DNA of 64,000 nucleotides from Bog-473 sp035552095 (lineage in GTDB: Bacteria > Actinomycetota > Acidimicrobiia > Acidimicrobiales > RAAP-2), in assembly GCA_035552095.1 (NCBI GenBank), contig DASZMA010000062.1, forward strand, positions 5,126-69,125. Direction: 5' to 3'. Shown piece by piece: positions 26,300 to 34,821 of the stretch. Under the pieces are notes generated by a model. That model was not told the origin of the DNA. It made no database searches and worked only from the letters and a program-made list of their open reading frames with translations. Every line of letters begins with the position of its first letter. The stretch's first letter is position 1. The translations under genes were made by a program, and so were the position numbers.

Positions 26300-27049
26300 A
26301 TGGTGTCTGCCATGTGGGGTGGCGAGTGGGAGGTGCGCTGGTTCGAGGAGATCGACTCGACCAACAACTACCTGCGGGGCGAGGCCCGCCGCGGCGCCCC
26401 CGAAGGGGTGGTGGCCGTGGCCGACCACCAGACCGCCGGCCGGGGTCGCCTGGACCGCCGCTGGGAGGCGCCACCACGGGCCTCCCTGCTCGCCTCGGTG
26501 CTCTTCCGGCCCGAGTTCGACCCCGCTGAGCTGCACCTCTGCACCGCGGCCATGGCCCTGGCGGCCGCCGAGGCCTGCCGGGAGGTGGCCCGGGTGGGGC
26601 CGGTGCTCAAGTGGCCCAACGACCTGCTGGTGGGGGAGGCCAAGCTGGCCGGGGTGCTGGCCGAGGCCGAATTCGAGGGCTCCAGCTGCTCGGTGGTGGT
26701 GGGCATCGGGATCAACCTGGCCTGGCCCGGGCCGGCCGGGGTGGGCGGGACCTGCCTGGACGAGCTGTGCGGGGAGGCGGTCGACCCCAAGACGGTGCTC
26801 GACGCCCTGCTGACCGCCCTCTCACCCCGGCGGGCCCTGCTGGACACCCCGGAGGGCCGGCGCACCGTGGCCTCCGAGCTGCGGGAGCGCTGCGCCACCC
26901 TGGGCCAGCGGGTCCGGGTGGAGATGGCCTCCGAGGCCGTGGTCGGCCTGGCCACCGAGATCGACGACGCCGGCCACCTGGTGGTGCGCACGGCCGACGG
27001 CCCCCGCACGGTCAGCGCTGGCGACGTGGTCCACCTGCGGCCGAGCTGA
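26300..27049 (+). CDS. birA: biotin-[acetyl-CoA-carboxylase] ligase, monofunctional
   Basis: 249 residues from ATG 26300 (ATG 26312 also possible). EEIDSTNNYLRG, the biotinyl-AMP loop QTAGRGRLDRRW, and VLKWPNDLLVGEAKLAGVL are standard class I BirA motifs. The N-terminal DNA-binding domain of E. coli BirA is absent, so it cannot be a repressor. It attaches biotin to the Lys554-type site of the divergently encoded carboxylase, a sensible regulatory neighbour. It ends 13 nt before a convergent secreted-protein gene. Confidence 0.93.
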   Translation: MVSAMWGGEWEVRWFEEIDSTNNYLRGEARRGAPEGVVAVADHQTAGRGRLDRRWEAPPRASLLASVLFRPEFDPAELHLCTAAMALAAAEACREVARVGPVLKWPNDLLVGEAKLAGVLAEAEFEGSSCSVVVGIGINLAWPGPAGVGGTCLDELCGEAVDPKTVLDALLTALSPRRALLDTPEGRRTVASELRERCATLGQRVRVEMASEAVVGLATEIDDAGHLVVRTADGPRTVSAGDVVHLRPS

Positions 27050-27062
27050 GGGGGCGGGGTGG

Positions 27063-27752
27063 TCAGCCCGCCGGAGGCGGCGTGGGGGTGAACGCCGTCG
27101 CGGGCGGAGCGGTGAACGTCATGACGATGAAACCGGTGACCGAGGTCTGCGTCGAGTTGGAAGAGATATTGCAGGTTTGCAGCGAATCGGGTGCCCAGAC
27201 CGCCGTGGCCGAACCGAGTTGTGCCCCGGTGCTCGAGTAGAGCAATCCGGTCGTCACCGGTGACGGGGTTCCGATTACGGGGAGATTCGGGATGCCTTGC
27301 AGGCTGGGAGGTGCCGCCCAGGTCACGTCCCAGTTGGGGAGGTACAGCGGATTGCCGGTGCCCGGCGAGATGTCGATCGGGAACCCTTGACCGCGAACGC
27401 CGGGGAACGGCCCGGGCAACCAGATGTCGCCGAGGCACTGCCGGAGACCGTCGGTGCCGGAATAGCCGTAGCCCCCGAGCTCGGCCGTGAACGACTGGCC
27501 AGCAGGGGAAAGACAGGTGACCCCGCCACTGATCTCCGTGAGGTCGGTCGCCCCGGGCAGGGTCGACGTCTCGAAGTAGAGGCCGAGCGTCCCGGTGCAG
27601 ATCACCAGGGTGCCGGCGGCCACCGGTGCGGCCGGCGGCGTCGTCGTCGGGGCAACCGCCCCGGCCAGCGGTGCTCCCGCCACCGGGCCGAAGACCGACA
27701 ATGCTGCCCCCAGCGCCACCAAAACCGCCAGCTGCCGCCTGGGAATCCGCAT
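27063..27752 (-). CDS. secreted protein of unknown function
   Basis: 229 residues from ATG 27752 (a TTG two codons earlier is possible). A Sec signal peptide (IPRRQLAVLVALGAALSVFGPVAGAP, shown in part) ends near residue 30. The mature part has five Cys and Gly/Pro-rich strands such as ELGGYGYSGTDGLRQCL, and no family I recognise. It is probably released or cell-wall bound. No operon partner; it diverges from the rmlB-like gene about 100 bp away. Confidence 0.6.
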   Translation of the reverse strand: MRIPRRQLAVLVALGAALSVFGPVAGAPLAGAVAPTTTPPAAPVAAGTLVICTGTLGLYFETSTLPGATDLTEISGGVTCLSPAGQSFTAELGGYGYSGTDGLRQCLGDIWLPGPFPGVRGQGFPIDISPGTGNPLYLPNWDVTWAAPPSLQGIPNLPVIGTPSPVTTGLLYSSTGAQLGSATAVWAPDSLQTCNISSNSTQTSVTGFIVMTFTAPPATAFTPTPPPAG

Positions 27753-27850
27753 ATTCAACCTCCCGCCCGGTTTGCACGGAGCCTACAACTGGCGTGTGAT
27801 TCGTGCCTGCGGCGGTACCCCTGGCGGCCCTGAACTAAAGTTTCGCCCTT

Positions 27851-28873
27851 ATGCGCCTTCTCGTCACGGGAGGTGCCGGATTCATCGGGTCCAACTTCGT
27901 CCGCTACTGGGTCGAACAGCATCCCGATGACCACGTGGTGGCTTACGACGTGCTCACCTACGCCGGCAACCGACCCAACCTGGCCGACATTGAGGACCGG
28001 ATCGTCTTCGTCCAGGGCGATATCTGCGACGGTATCCAGGCGGAGAAGACGCTGCGGGAGGAGGAGATCGACACCATCGTCAACTTCGCCGCCGAGTCCC
28101 ACAACAGCCTGGCCGTGCTCAACCCCGGCCTGTTCTTCCGCACCAACGTGATCGGGACCCAGACCATGCTCGAGGCGGCCCGCCAGGTCGGTGTGGGCCG
28201 GTTCCACCACATCAGCACCTGCGAGGTCTACGGCGACCTGGCGCTCGATACCGATGAGGTCTTCACCGAGGACTCCCCCTACCGCCCCCGAACGCCGTAC
28301 AACGCCAGCAAGGCCGGGTCCGACCACGCCGTGCGGGCCTACGGCGAGACCTACGAGCTCCCGGTCACCATCACCAATTGCTCCAACAACTACGGCCCGT
28401 ACCAGTTCCCCGAGAAGGTGATCCCGGTCTTCACCACCTCGGCGCTGGACGACAAGAACCTCACCTTGTACGCCACCACCGAGAACCGGCGGGAGTGGCT
28501 GCACGTGCGGGACCACTGCACGGCCATTGAAGCGGTGCTCGAGCGGGGCAAGGTCGGCGAGACGTACCACGTGGGCAGCGGGGTGGAGGCCTCCATCATG
28601 GAGATCGCCGATCTGGTGCTGGCCACCCTGGGCAAGCCCGATTCGCTCAAGGAGATCGTCCCGGACCGGCCCGGGCACGACCGCCGCTACCTGCTCGACT
28701 CCTCCAAGCTGCGCACGCAGCTGGGCTGGGCCCCCTCCATCAGATGGGAGGACGGGCTGGCCGAGACGGTCACCTGGTACGCCGACAACCGGGCCTGGTG
28801 GGAGCCGCTGCGGGCCCGGGCTCCCGTCGTCGAGGGCGGCTGGGCGCCGGCCGCCGAGAAGCCGGCCGGCTGA
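27851..28873 (+). CDS. dTDP-glucose 4,6-dehydratase-like (RmlB family) with Cys in place of the active-site Asp
   Basis: 340 residues. NAD loop VTGGAGFIGS, FAAESHN, Tyr150-x3-Lys154 (YNASK), NCSNNYGPYQFPEK and DRPGHDRRY identify the RmlB family, which converts dTDP-glucose to the 4-keto-6-deoxy sugar. In E. coli RmlB the STDEVYG motif provides the general acid Asp; here it is STCEVYG (Cys124, Glu125 kept). Activity may be altered or the substrate different. TAAAGT at 27836-27841, 9 nt upstream, is a -10 candidate. It heads a seven-gene polysaccharide operon. Confidence 0.8.
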   Translation: MRLLVTGGAGFIGSNFVRYWVEQHPDDHVVAYDVLTYAGNRPNLADIEDRIVFVQGDICDGIQAEKTLREEEIDTIVNFAAESHNSLAVLNPGLFFRTNVIGTQTMLEAARQVGVGRFHHISTCEVYGDLALDTDEVFTEDSPYRPRTPYNASKAGSDHAVRAYGETYELPVTITNCSNNYGPYQFPEKVIPVFTTSALDDKNLTLYATTENRREWLHVRDHCTAIEAVLERGKVGETYHVGSGVEASIMEIADLVLATLGKPDSLKEIVPDRPGHDRRYLLDSSKLRTQLGWAPSIRWEDGLAETVTWYADNRAWWEPLRARAPVVEGGWAPAAEKPAG

Positions 28874-28884
28874 GCCGAGCTGCC

Positions 28885-29802
28885 ATGCGAGTTCTGGTCA
28901 CCGGCGCTGACGGGCAGCTCGGGCGCGACCTGCAGGACGCGTTGGCCGGCCGGGTACCGGCCGGCGGACGCCGCTGCAGCCTGTGGGCCCCCGAAGGCCC
29001 CGTCTCTGGACTGACCTACGAGGTGCTGGCCACTGATATCGGCAACATGCCGGTCGACGACCGCGACGCCGTACAGCACACCTTCCGGACCTTTCGCCCC
29101 GATGTGGTGCTCCACGGTGGCGCCATCACCGCGGTCGACGCCTGCGAGACCGAAATCGACCTGGCCTACGGCGTCAACGGCATGGGGACCCGCAACGTGG
29201 CCGAAGCGGCGCAGGCCCTGGGCGCGCATCTGCTCTATGTCTCCACCGATTACGTCTTCGACGGAACCTCGGACCGTCCCTACCGGGAATGGGACGCCCC
29301 CAACCCCCGATCGGTCTACGGGCTCAGCAAGCTGGCCGGCGAGCGCGAGTGCCCATCGGGGTCCACCATCGTGCGCACATCCGGAGTCTGCGGTGCGCAC
29401 GGCAAGAACATGGTGAAGACAGCGTTGCGGCTGGCCGAAGGCGACGGCGACCTCACGTTCGTCAGCGATCAGCATTTCTCACCCACCTTCACGGCCGACC
29501 TGGCGGCGGCCATCGTCACCCTGGGGACCGACAAGCGGCCCGGCACGTTCCACGTGACCAACGGCGGGGCCACGACCTGGTGGGGCTTCGTGCGGGCCGT
29601 CCTGGACGCGGTGGGGGCCGACCCCGAGCGGGTGCGGCCCATCACGACGGCCGAATACCCGCTGCCGGCCCCCCGCCCGGCCAATTCGGTACTCGACAAC
29701 ATGGCCCTGCGCCTGAGCGGGCTGCCCCCCTTGCCGGACTGGCAGGATGGGTTGATCAGACTGGTGACGGCACTCCAACGAGCGGAAGAGGTACCGGCAT
29801 GA
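28885..29802 (+). CDS. dTDP-4-dehydrorhamnose reductase-like protein (RmlD family)
   Basis: 305 residues. VTGADGQLGRDL, HGGAITAVDACE, YVSTDYVFDGTSDRPYRE, Tyr/Lys in VYGLSKLAGE and a C-terminal RmlD-type region match this family of NAD(P)H sugar reductases. RmlD makes dTDP-L-rhamnose from the 4-keto sugar. RmlA and RmlC are not in the window, so either they lie elsewhere or the product is a different deoxy-sugar. It starts 11 nt after the rmlB-like stop and overlaps ugd by 4 nt. Confidence 0.83.
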   Translation: MRVLVTGADGQLGRDLQDALAGRVPAGGRRCSLWAPEGPVSGLTYEVLATDIGNMPVDDRDAVQHTFRTFRPDVVLHGGAITAVDACETEIDLAYGVNGMGTRNVAEAAQALGAHLLYVSTDYVFDGTSDRPYREWDAPNPRSVYGLSKLAGERECPSGSTIVRTSGVCGAHGKNMVKTALRLAEGDGDLTFVSDQHFSPTFTADLAAAIVTLGTDKRPGTFHVTNGGATTWWGFVRAVLDAVGADPERVRPITTAEYPLPAPRPANSVLDNMALRLSGLPPLPDWQDGLIRLVTALQRAEEVPA

Positions 29803-31160
29803 CGGCACGGGCGGACACGCGCGCCGCATCTTCGAACAGTCGCACGGTCGCTGTCATCGGGGCCGGCTACGTCGGGCTGCCCACTGCGGCCACTCTGGCC
29901 CACTTCGGCCACCGGGTGGTGCTGGCCGAACGGGACGAGGTGCGGCTGACCGCGCTACGCAGCGGGCGCATGCCCATCGTCGAGACCGGACTGGATGAGC
30001 TGGTGGCCGAGGGCGTCCAGGCCGGCACCCTGCACTTCACCGCCTCGGCGGTCGAGGCCGTGGCCGGGGCCGAATTCGTCCTGCTCTGCGTGCCCACCCC
30101 CCAGGCCGACGACGGTTCGGCCGACCTGTCCTACGTGGAAGCGGCGGCCAAAGAGGTGGGCGCCGCGCTGATGGCCGGGGCCATCGTGGTCAACAAGTCC
30201 ACCGTCCCCGTCGGCTCGGCCACCATGGTCGAGAAGGTCATCGGGCGTCCCGACATCAGGGTCGTCTCCAATCCCGAGTTCCTGCGCGAGGGGACGGCGG
30301 TGGCGGACAGCCTCCACCCCGACCGCCTGGTGGTGGGGGCCGACGACGCCGAGGCGGCCGCCATGGTGGGCGCGCTCTACGCCGCCACCGGGGCACCCCT
30401 GATCGTCACCGACGCCACCACGTCGGAGACCATCAAGTACGCCTCGAACGCCTTCCTGGCCACCAAGCTGAGCTACGTCAACGCGCTGGCCGGCTTGTGC
30501 GAGGAGCTGGGCGCCGACGTCCGCGACGTCATGCTCGGCTTGGGCTACGACAAGCGCATCGGCTTCGAGTTCCTGCGCCCGGGGCCCGGGTGGGGCGGCT
30601 CCTGCCTGCCCAAGGACACCCGCGCCCTCCTGCACATCGCCCGCGAGGCGGGGTACGACTTCTCCCTCCTGGCCGGGGCCATCGCCAGCAACGAGCAGCA
30701 GCTGGCCCGGGTGGTGGCCAAGGTGGAAACGGCCTGCGGCGGCTCGGTGGACGGGGTCACCGTCGGCGTGTGGGGCCTCACCTTCAAGGCCAACACCGAC
30801 GACCGGCGCTACTCGCCCAGCCTGCAGATCGCCCACCGCCTGGCCGGTCTGGGCGCCAAGGTCCAAGCGTTCGACCCGACGGTGACGGTGGGACTCGACC
30901 ACGACCACGACCACGACCACGACGCCGATACCGGGCCCGACGACCTGCGCGGCCTGCGCCTGCGCTCGGACCCGTACGAGGCGGCCACCGGGGCGTCGGC
31001 CGTGGTGGTGCTGACCGAGTGGGACGAGTTCCGCTGGCTGGACTTCGGCCGTGTCCTCGGCCTGATGGCGGTCCCCTTCATTGTGGACGCCCGCAATCTG
31101 CTGGACCCCGCTGCCGTGCGCCGCATCGGGTTCGAGTACACGGCGATCGGTCGCCAATGA
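29799..31160 (+). CDS. ugd: UDP-glucose 6-dehydrogenase
   Basis: 453 residues, start overlapping the previous stop (ATGA). NAD loop VIGAGYVGLP, NPEFLREG, and the catalytic Cys269 in GPGWGGSCLPKDT are intact. It oxidises UDP-glucose twice to UDP-glucuronate with 2 NAD+. In the C-terminal domain residues 367-375 form an alternating Asp-His run encoded by GACCAC repeats (30897-30923), an insertion not expected in the family and a possible metal-binding patch. The product feeds the next enzyme in the operon. Confidence 0.93.
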   Translation: MTARADTRAASSNSRTVAVIGAGYVGLPTAATLAHFGHRVVLAERDEVRLTALRSGRMPIVETGLDELVAEGVQAGTLHFTASAVEAVAGAEFVLLCVPTPQADDGSADLSYVEAAAKEVGAALMAGAIVVNKSTVPVGSATMVEKVIGRPDIRVVSNPEFLREGTAVADSLHPDRLVVGADDAEAAAMVGALYAATGAPLIVTDATTSETIKYASNAFLATKLSYVNALAGLCEELGADVRDVMLGLGYDKRIGFEFLRPGPGWGGSCLPKDTRALLHIAREAGYDFSLLAGAIASNEQQLARVVAKVETACGGSVDGVTVGVWGLTFKANTDDRRYSPSLQIAHRLAGLGAKVQAFDPTVTVGLDHDHDHDHDADTGPDDLRGLRLRSDPYEAATGASAVVVLTEWDEFRWLDFGRVLGLMAVPFIVDARNLLDPAAVRRIGFEYTAIGRQ

Positions 31161-32104
31161 GCCGGGTCGTGGTGGCCGGAGGAGCGGGGTTCCTGGGCTC
31201 ACACCTCTGCGACCGCCTTATCGAGCGGGGTGACGCCGTCGTCTGCGTCGACGATCTCTCTACCGGCAGCCGGGACAATGTGGCCCACCTGCTCGGCCAC
31301 GAGCGCTTCACCCTGGTGGTGAACGACGTCAGCGAGAAGGTGGAGCTGGAGACGGACGAGAAGATCGATGCGGTGTGCAATCTGGCCAGCCCGGCCTCGC
31401 CGCCGGCCTACCTGGCCCGCCCGCTCGATACCCTGGCCGTCGGCAGCGAGGGCACCCGGCACCTGCTGGAGTTGGCCCGGGCCCATGAGGCCCGGTTCCT
31501 CATGGCCAGCACCAGCGAGGTCTACGGCGACCCCGAAGTGCACCCCCAGGTGGAGTCATACCGGGGCAACGTCGACCCCACCGGGCCGCGCAGCGTCTAC
31601 GACGAGGCCAAGCGGTTCTCCGAGAGCCTGACCATGGCCATGCACCGGACCTACGGGGTCGACGTCGGCATCGTGCGCATCTTCAACACCTACGGGCCCC
31701 GGCTGTCGCCGGGCGACGGGCGGGTGGTGTCCAACTTCATTGTGCAGGCGCTACGGGGCGACCCCCTCACCGTCTACGGGGACGGCACCCAGACCCGGTC
31801 CCTCTGTTACGTCGACGACGAGATCGCCGGCCTGCTGGCCCTGCTGGATTCCAGCCTGACCGGTCCGGTGAACATCGGCAATCCGGACGAGTACACCATG
31901 CTCGAGTTGGCCGACGTGATCCTGAAAGTGACCGGCTCGAAGTCGTCGCTCGTCTTCGAGCCGCTGCCGATAGACGACCCCACCCGGCGCTGCCCCGACA
32001 TTACGCTGGCCCGGGCCGAGTTGGGCTGGTCGCCCACGGTCGAGCTGCGCGACGGCATCGGCCGCACCATGGAGTACCTGGCTCAGAGAATTGGAATCGC
32101 ATGA
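31157..32104 (+). CDS. uxs: UDP-glucuronate decarboxylase (UDP-xylose synthase)
   Basis: 315 residues, ATGA overlap with ugd. Motifs typical of UXS are present: AGGAGFLGSHLCDRL, LASPASPPAYL, TSEVYGDPEVHPQ, GPRSVYDEAKR (catalytic Tyr/Lys) and RIFNTYGPRL. It decarboxylates UDP-glucuronate to UDP-xylose. The immediate succession ugd-uxs makes UDP-xylose the likely product used by the two glycosyltransferases that follow. Confidence 0.92.
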   Translation: MSRVVVAGGAGFLGSHLCDRLIERGDAVVCVDDLSTGSRDNVAHLLGHERFTLVVNDVSEKVELETDEKIDAVCNLASPASPPAYLARPLDTLAVGSEGTRHLLELARAHEARFLMASTSEVYGDPEVHPQVESYRGNVDPTGPRSVYDEAKRFSESLTMAMHRTYGVDVGIVRIFNTYGPRLSPGDGRVVSNFIVQALRGDPLTVYGDGTQTRSLCYVDDEIAGLLALLDSSLTGPVNIGNPDEYTMLELADVILKVTGSKSSLVFEPLPIDDPTRRCPDITLARAELGWSPTVELRDGIGRTMEYLAQRIGIA

Positions 32105-32844
32105 CGACCGACGCCCACGCCTTCGACTCCGAGCTGCCGCCGTTGCGGACCTACAAATCGCTCTCGGTGATCATGCCGGTCTTCAACGAGCGGGCCACCG
32201 TGGCCGAGATCATCCGGCGCATGCGGGCGGTGCCGCTGCCCGTGGTGCTGCAGATCATCGTGGTGGACGACGGCTCCAGCGACGGCTCGGACAAGGTGCT
32301 CAAGGCCCTGGAGGACTCGACCGTCCGCGTCATCAGCCACGCCGAGAACCGGGGCAAGGGTGCCGCCATCCGCACCGGCATGGCGGCGGCCACCGGGGAC
32401 CTGTTGCTGATTCAGGACGCCGATCTGGAGTACGACCCCGATGACTGGCCCCGCCTGCTCGATCCCATTTTGAAGGGCAAGGCCCGCGTCGTCTACGGGA
32501 GCCGTTTCACCGGCGAGCGCAAGAACATGATGCCGCTGCACTGGTTCGGCAACCGCATCCTCTCCCTGACCACGAACATCCTCTACAGCTCCACGCTGTC
32601 GGACATGGAGACCTGTTACAAGCTGTTCGACGCCCAGGCCATCGCCGGGATCACCATCGTGTCGGACCGCTTCGACTTCGAGCCCGAGATCACGGCCAAG
32701 GTGCTGCGCCGGGGGCACCGCATTTACGAGGTGCCCATCTCCTACGCCGGCCGGGAACCGCACGAGGGCAAGAAGATCACCTGGCGTGACGGGTTCAGCG
32801 CGTTGGCCGCTCTCATCCGGTTCCGCTTCACCAGGGAGTACTGA
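32101..32844 (+). CDS. family 2 glycosyltransferase, dolichyl-phosphate sugar synthase-like
   Basis: 247 residues, 4-nt overlap with uxs. SVIMPVFNERATVAEII, VVDDGSSDGS, ENRGKGAAIRTG, IQDADLEYDP and YGSRF are those of GT2 enzymes of the DPM1/polyprenyl-phosphate type, which load a sugar from a nucleotide donor onto a lipid phosphate at the cytoplasmic face. No membrane helices are seen. It may prime the glycan or make a polyprenyl-phosphate sugar donor for cell-surface glycosylation. Confidence 0.9.
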   Translation: MTTDAHAFDSELPPLRTYKSLSVIMPVFNERATVAEIIRRMRAVPLPVVLQIIVVDDGSSDGSDKVLKALEDSTVRVISHAENRGKGAAIRTGMAAATGDLLLIQDADLEYDPDDWPRLLDPILKGKARVVYGSRFTGERKNMMPLHWFGNRILSLTTNILYSSTLSDMETCYKLFDAQAIAGITIVSDRFDFEPEITAKVLRRGHRIYEVPISYAGREPHEGKKITWRDGFSALAALIRFRFTREY

Positions 32845-32851
32845 GACCGGA

Positions 32852-33727
32852 GTGTCCGGCCCGCTCGCCGCGGTCGTCGTGGACCACGACGCCGGCCCAC
32901 TGCTGCACGGTTGCGTGCGCTCCTTGCTGAGTGACGGCGCCGACTGCGTCGTGGTGGTGGAGAACGGGGCGCCCCTCAGTGCCTCGCGGGCGCTGGCTGC
33001 GTTGGTGGACGAACGCCCAGATGCCGTCGTGGTGGTGCGGCCCGGCCAGAACGCGGGCTACGGGGCCGGGGTCAACCGCGGCCTGGCCGTCCTGGCCGGC
33101 CAATCGCCCGCACCCGAGTGGGTGCTGGTCGCCAACCCGGATCTGGTGGTCCACCCCGGCGCGCTCAGTGCCCTGCGGACCGTCCTCGAGGACCGGCCGG
33201 CCTGGGCCATGGCGGGACCACGGATCTACACCGACGACGGTGAGGTCTACCCCTCGGTGCGCCAGTTCCCCTCCTTTGTCGACGCCGCCGGCCACGCCCT
33301 GCTGGCCCTCTTCAACCCGGACAACCGGTTCTCCAAGCGGTACAACCCGGGAACCCCGGAGGGCGACAGTGTGGTGGAGGCGGGCTGGATCTCGGGGTCG
33401 TGCTTCCTGGCCCGCCGCCGGGCCCTCGAGGAGCTGGGCGGCTTCGACGAGGCCTACTTCATGTACAACGAGGACATGGACCTGTGCTGGCGGGCCCACC
33501 ACGCCGGCTGGGGGGTCGGCTTCACCGGCGCCGCCAGCGTCACCCACGTCCAGGGGGTCAGCACGGCGCGCCACCCCTACCAGATGATGCTGGCCCACCA
33601 CCGCTCCGCCCTGCGCTTCACCGTCCGCACCACGTCCGGCTGGCGGCGGGCCGCGCTGCCGTTGGCGGCGCTGGTCCTCGGGGTGCGCCTGGCCCTGGCT
33701 AGCGCCCGCTTGGCCCTGCGGCGATGA
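32852..33727 (+). CDS. family 2 glycosyltransferase, rhamnosyltransferase-like
   Basis: 291 residues from GTG 32852, 7 nt after the preceding stop. It has a short GT-A core (PLAAVVVDHDAG, NAGYGAGVNRGL, LVANPDLVVHP) and the C-terminal signature GGFDEAYFMYNEDMDLCWRAH of WbbL-type enzymes, with the catalytic Asp region intact. It probably transfers a rhamnose or related sugar made by the upstream rml-type genes. The C-terminus has one hydrophobic helix that could anchor it to the membrane. It overlaps the protease gene by 4 nt. Confidence 0.87.
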   Translation: MSGPLAAVVVDHDAGPLLHGCVRSLLSDGADCVVVVENGAPLSASRALAALVDERPDAVVVVRPGQNAGYGAGVNRGLAVLAGQSPAPEWVLVANPDLVVHPGALSALRTVLEDRPAWAMAGPRIYTDDGEVYPSVRQFPSFVDAAGHALLALFNPDNRFSKRYNPGTPEGDSVVEAGWISGSCFLARRRALEELGGFDEAYFMYNEDMDLCWRAHHAGWGVGFTGAASVTHVQGVSTARHPYQMMLAHHRSALRFTVRTTSGWRRAALPLAALVLGVRLALASARLALRR

Positions 33728-34785
33728 GCCGGCTGCGTCTGCGACTGCGACCGCTGCTGGCTCGGCTGGCCCTGGTGGGGACGGTCTCGGCCGGTCTGCT
33801 GACGGCCTGCAGCTCCCCGGTGGCCGCCACCCATGTGCAGCCGCTGGTCAACTTCGCCCTGCCGCCGGCCAGCGCCGGCTGCGGCGGGGCCACCACCCTG
33901 TTCGGCGGGGCACAGCGCCTGCCCATCACAGTCAGCACGGTGGCCGGCCAGGTCGAGGAGCTGGTCAACATCTGCCTGGAGGGTCAGGGGCCGTACCCCT
34001 TCGTCATCGACTCAGGCGCCGGCGAGTCGATCATCGACGCCCACCTGGCCTCCCGCCTGCACCTGGCCCACAACGGTCCCCGTAGCGAGTTCGAGGGCGT
34101 CGGCTGCACGGGGTCGGCCCAGCCGGTGGCCGTGTCCGCCTGGTCGGTGGCCGGCGTCACCCTCAGTCCGCAGTCACTGGTGGCGGCGACCCTGCCCGAC
34201 TTCGGGACCAAGGGGCAACCGGTGGGACTGCTCGGATCCGATGTGCTGAGCCGGTTCGGGGCCGTGCGCATCGACTTCGTGGCGCACACGCTCACCCTGG
34301 GCGATGCCCAGGAGGCGGCTTCCTCCCTCGGCGGCGACGTGCACGGCCCGCTGGGACCGCCACCCCCCGGCGTGTTGACCCAGGGGGAGCAGGGCACGAC
34401 GGTGCCGCTGTCGGTCGTGCTCACACCGGGCGACATCTCGCTCAACGTGAAATTGCGCTTCGACGGCCGGGCCGCCCGCAACGTGGCGGTCGACACCGGC
34501 TCCTCCCAGTCGGTGGTCAGCAAGGCGGTGGCCTCGGCCGAGCATCTGGCCCCGACCGATCAGGCGCAGCGCCAGACGACGGTCTGCTCGACCATCACCG
34601 CACCGCTGGTCAAGAGCGGCCAGTGGTCGATCCCCGGCGTCACCCTGCACCGCCAGCTCCTGGGCGTGACCTCCTTCGGCCCCATCAGCGCCGGCGGCAT
34701 CAACGGCCTGCTCGGCTCCGATGCGCTCAAGCGCTTCGGCTGGGTCATCTTCGACTACACCGGCGGACGGCTGGTCCTGGGGTAG
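33724..34785 (+). CDS. lipoprotein with two retropepsin-like aspartic protease lobes
   Basis: 353 residues, ATGA overlap with the glycosyltransferase. An N-terminal signal ends in the lipobox LTAC (Cys29), so the protein should be lipid-anchored outside the membrane. Two homologous halves follow: residues about 65-195 with FVIDSGAGESIID (Asp96) and GLLGSDVLSRFG, and about 225-353 with VAVDTGSSQSVV (Asp257) and GLLGSDALKRFG. Each half is a retropepsin/gag-asp unit; together they could make an intramolecular pepsin-like active site. As last gene of a glycan operon it may process exported proteins. Activity is untested. Confidence 0.8.
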   Translation: MSRLRLRLRPLLARLALVGTVSAGLLTACSSPVAATHVQPLVNFALPPASAGCGGATTLFGGAQRLPITVSTVAGQVEELVNICLEGQGPYPFVIDSGAGESIIDAHLASRLHLAHNGPRSEFEGVGCTGSAQPVAVSAWSVAGVTLSPQSLVAATLPDFGTKGQPVGLLGSDVLSRFGAVRIDFVAHTLTLGDAQEAASSLGGDVHGPLGPPPPGVLTQGEQGTTVPLSVVLTPGDISLNVKLRFDGRAARNVAVDTGSSQSVVSKAVASAEHLAPTDQAQRQTTVCSTITAPLVKSGQWSIPGVTLHRQLLGVTSFGPISAGGINGLLGSDALKRFGWVIFDYTGGRLVLG

Positions 34786-34821
34786 TCGCCTACCGCTCGG
34801 TGGTCCGGAGCGTTCCGGCGC

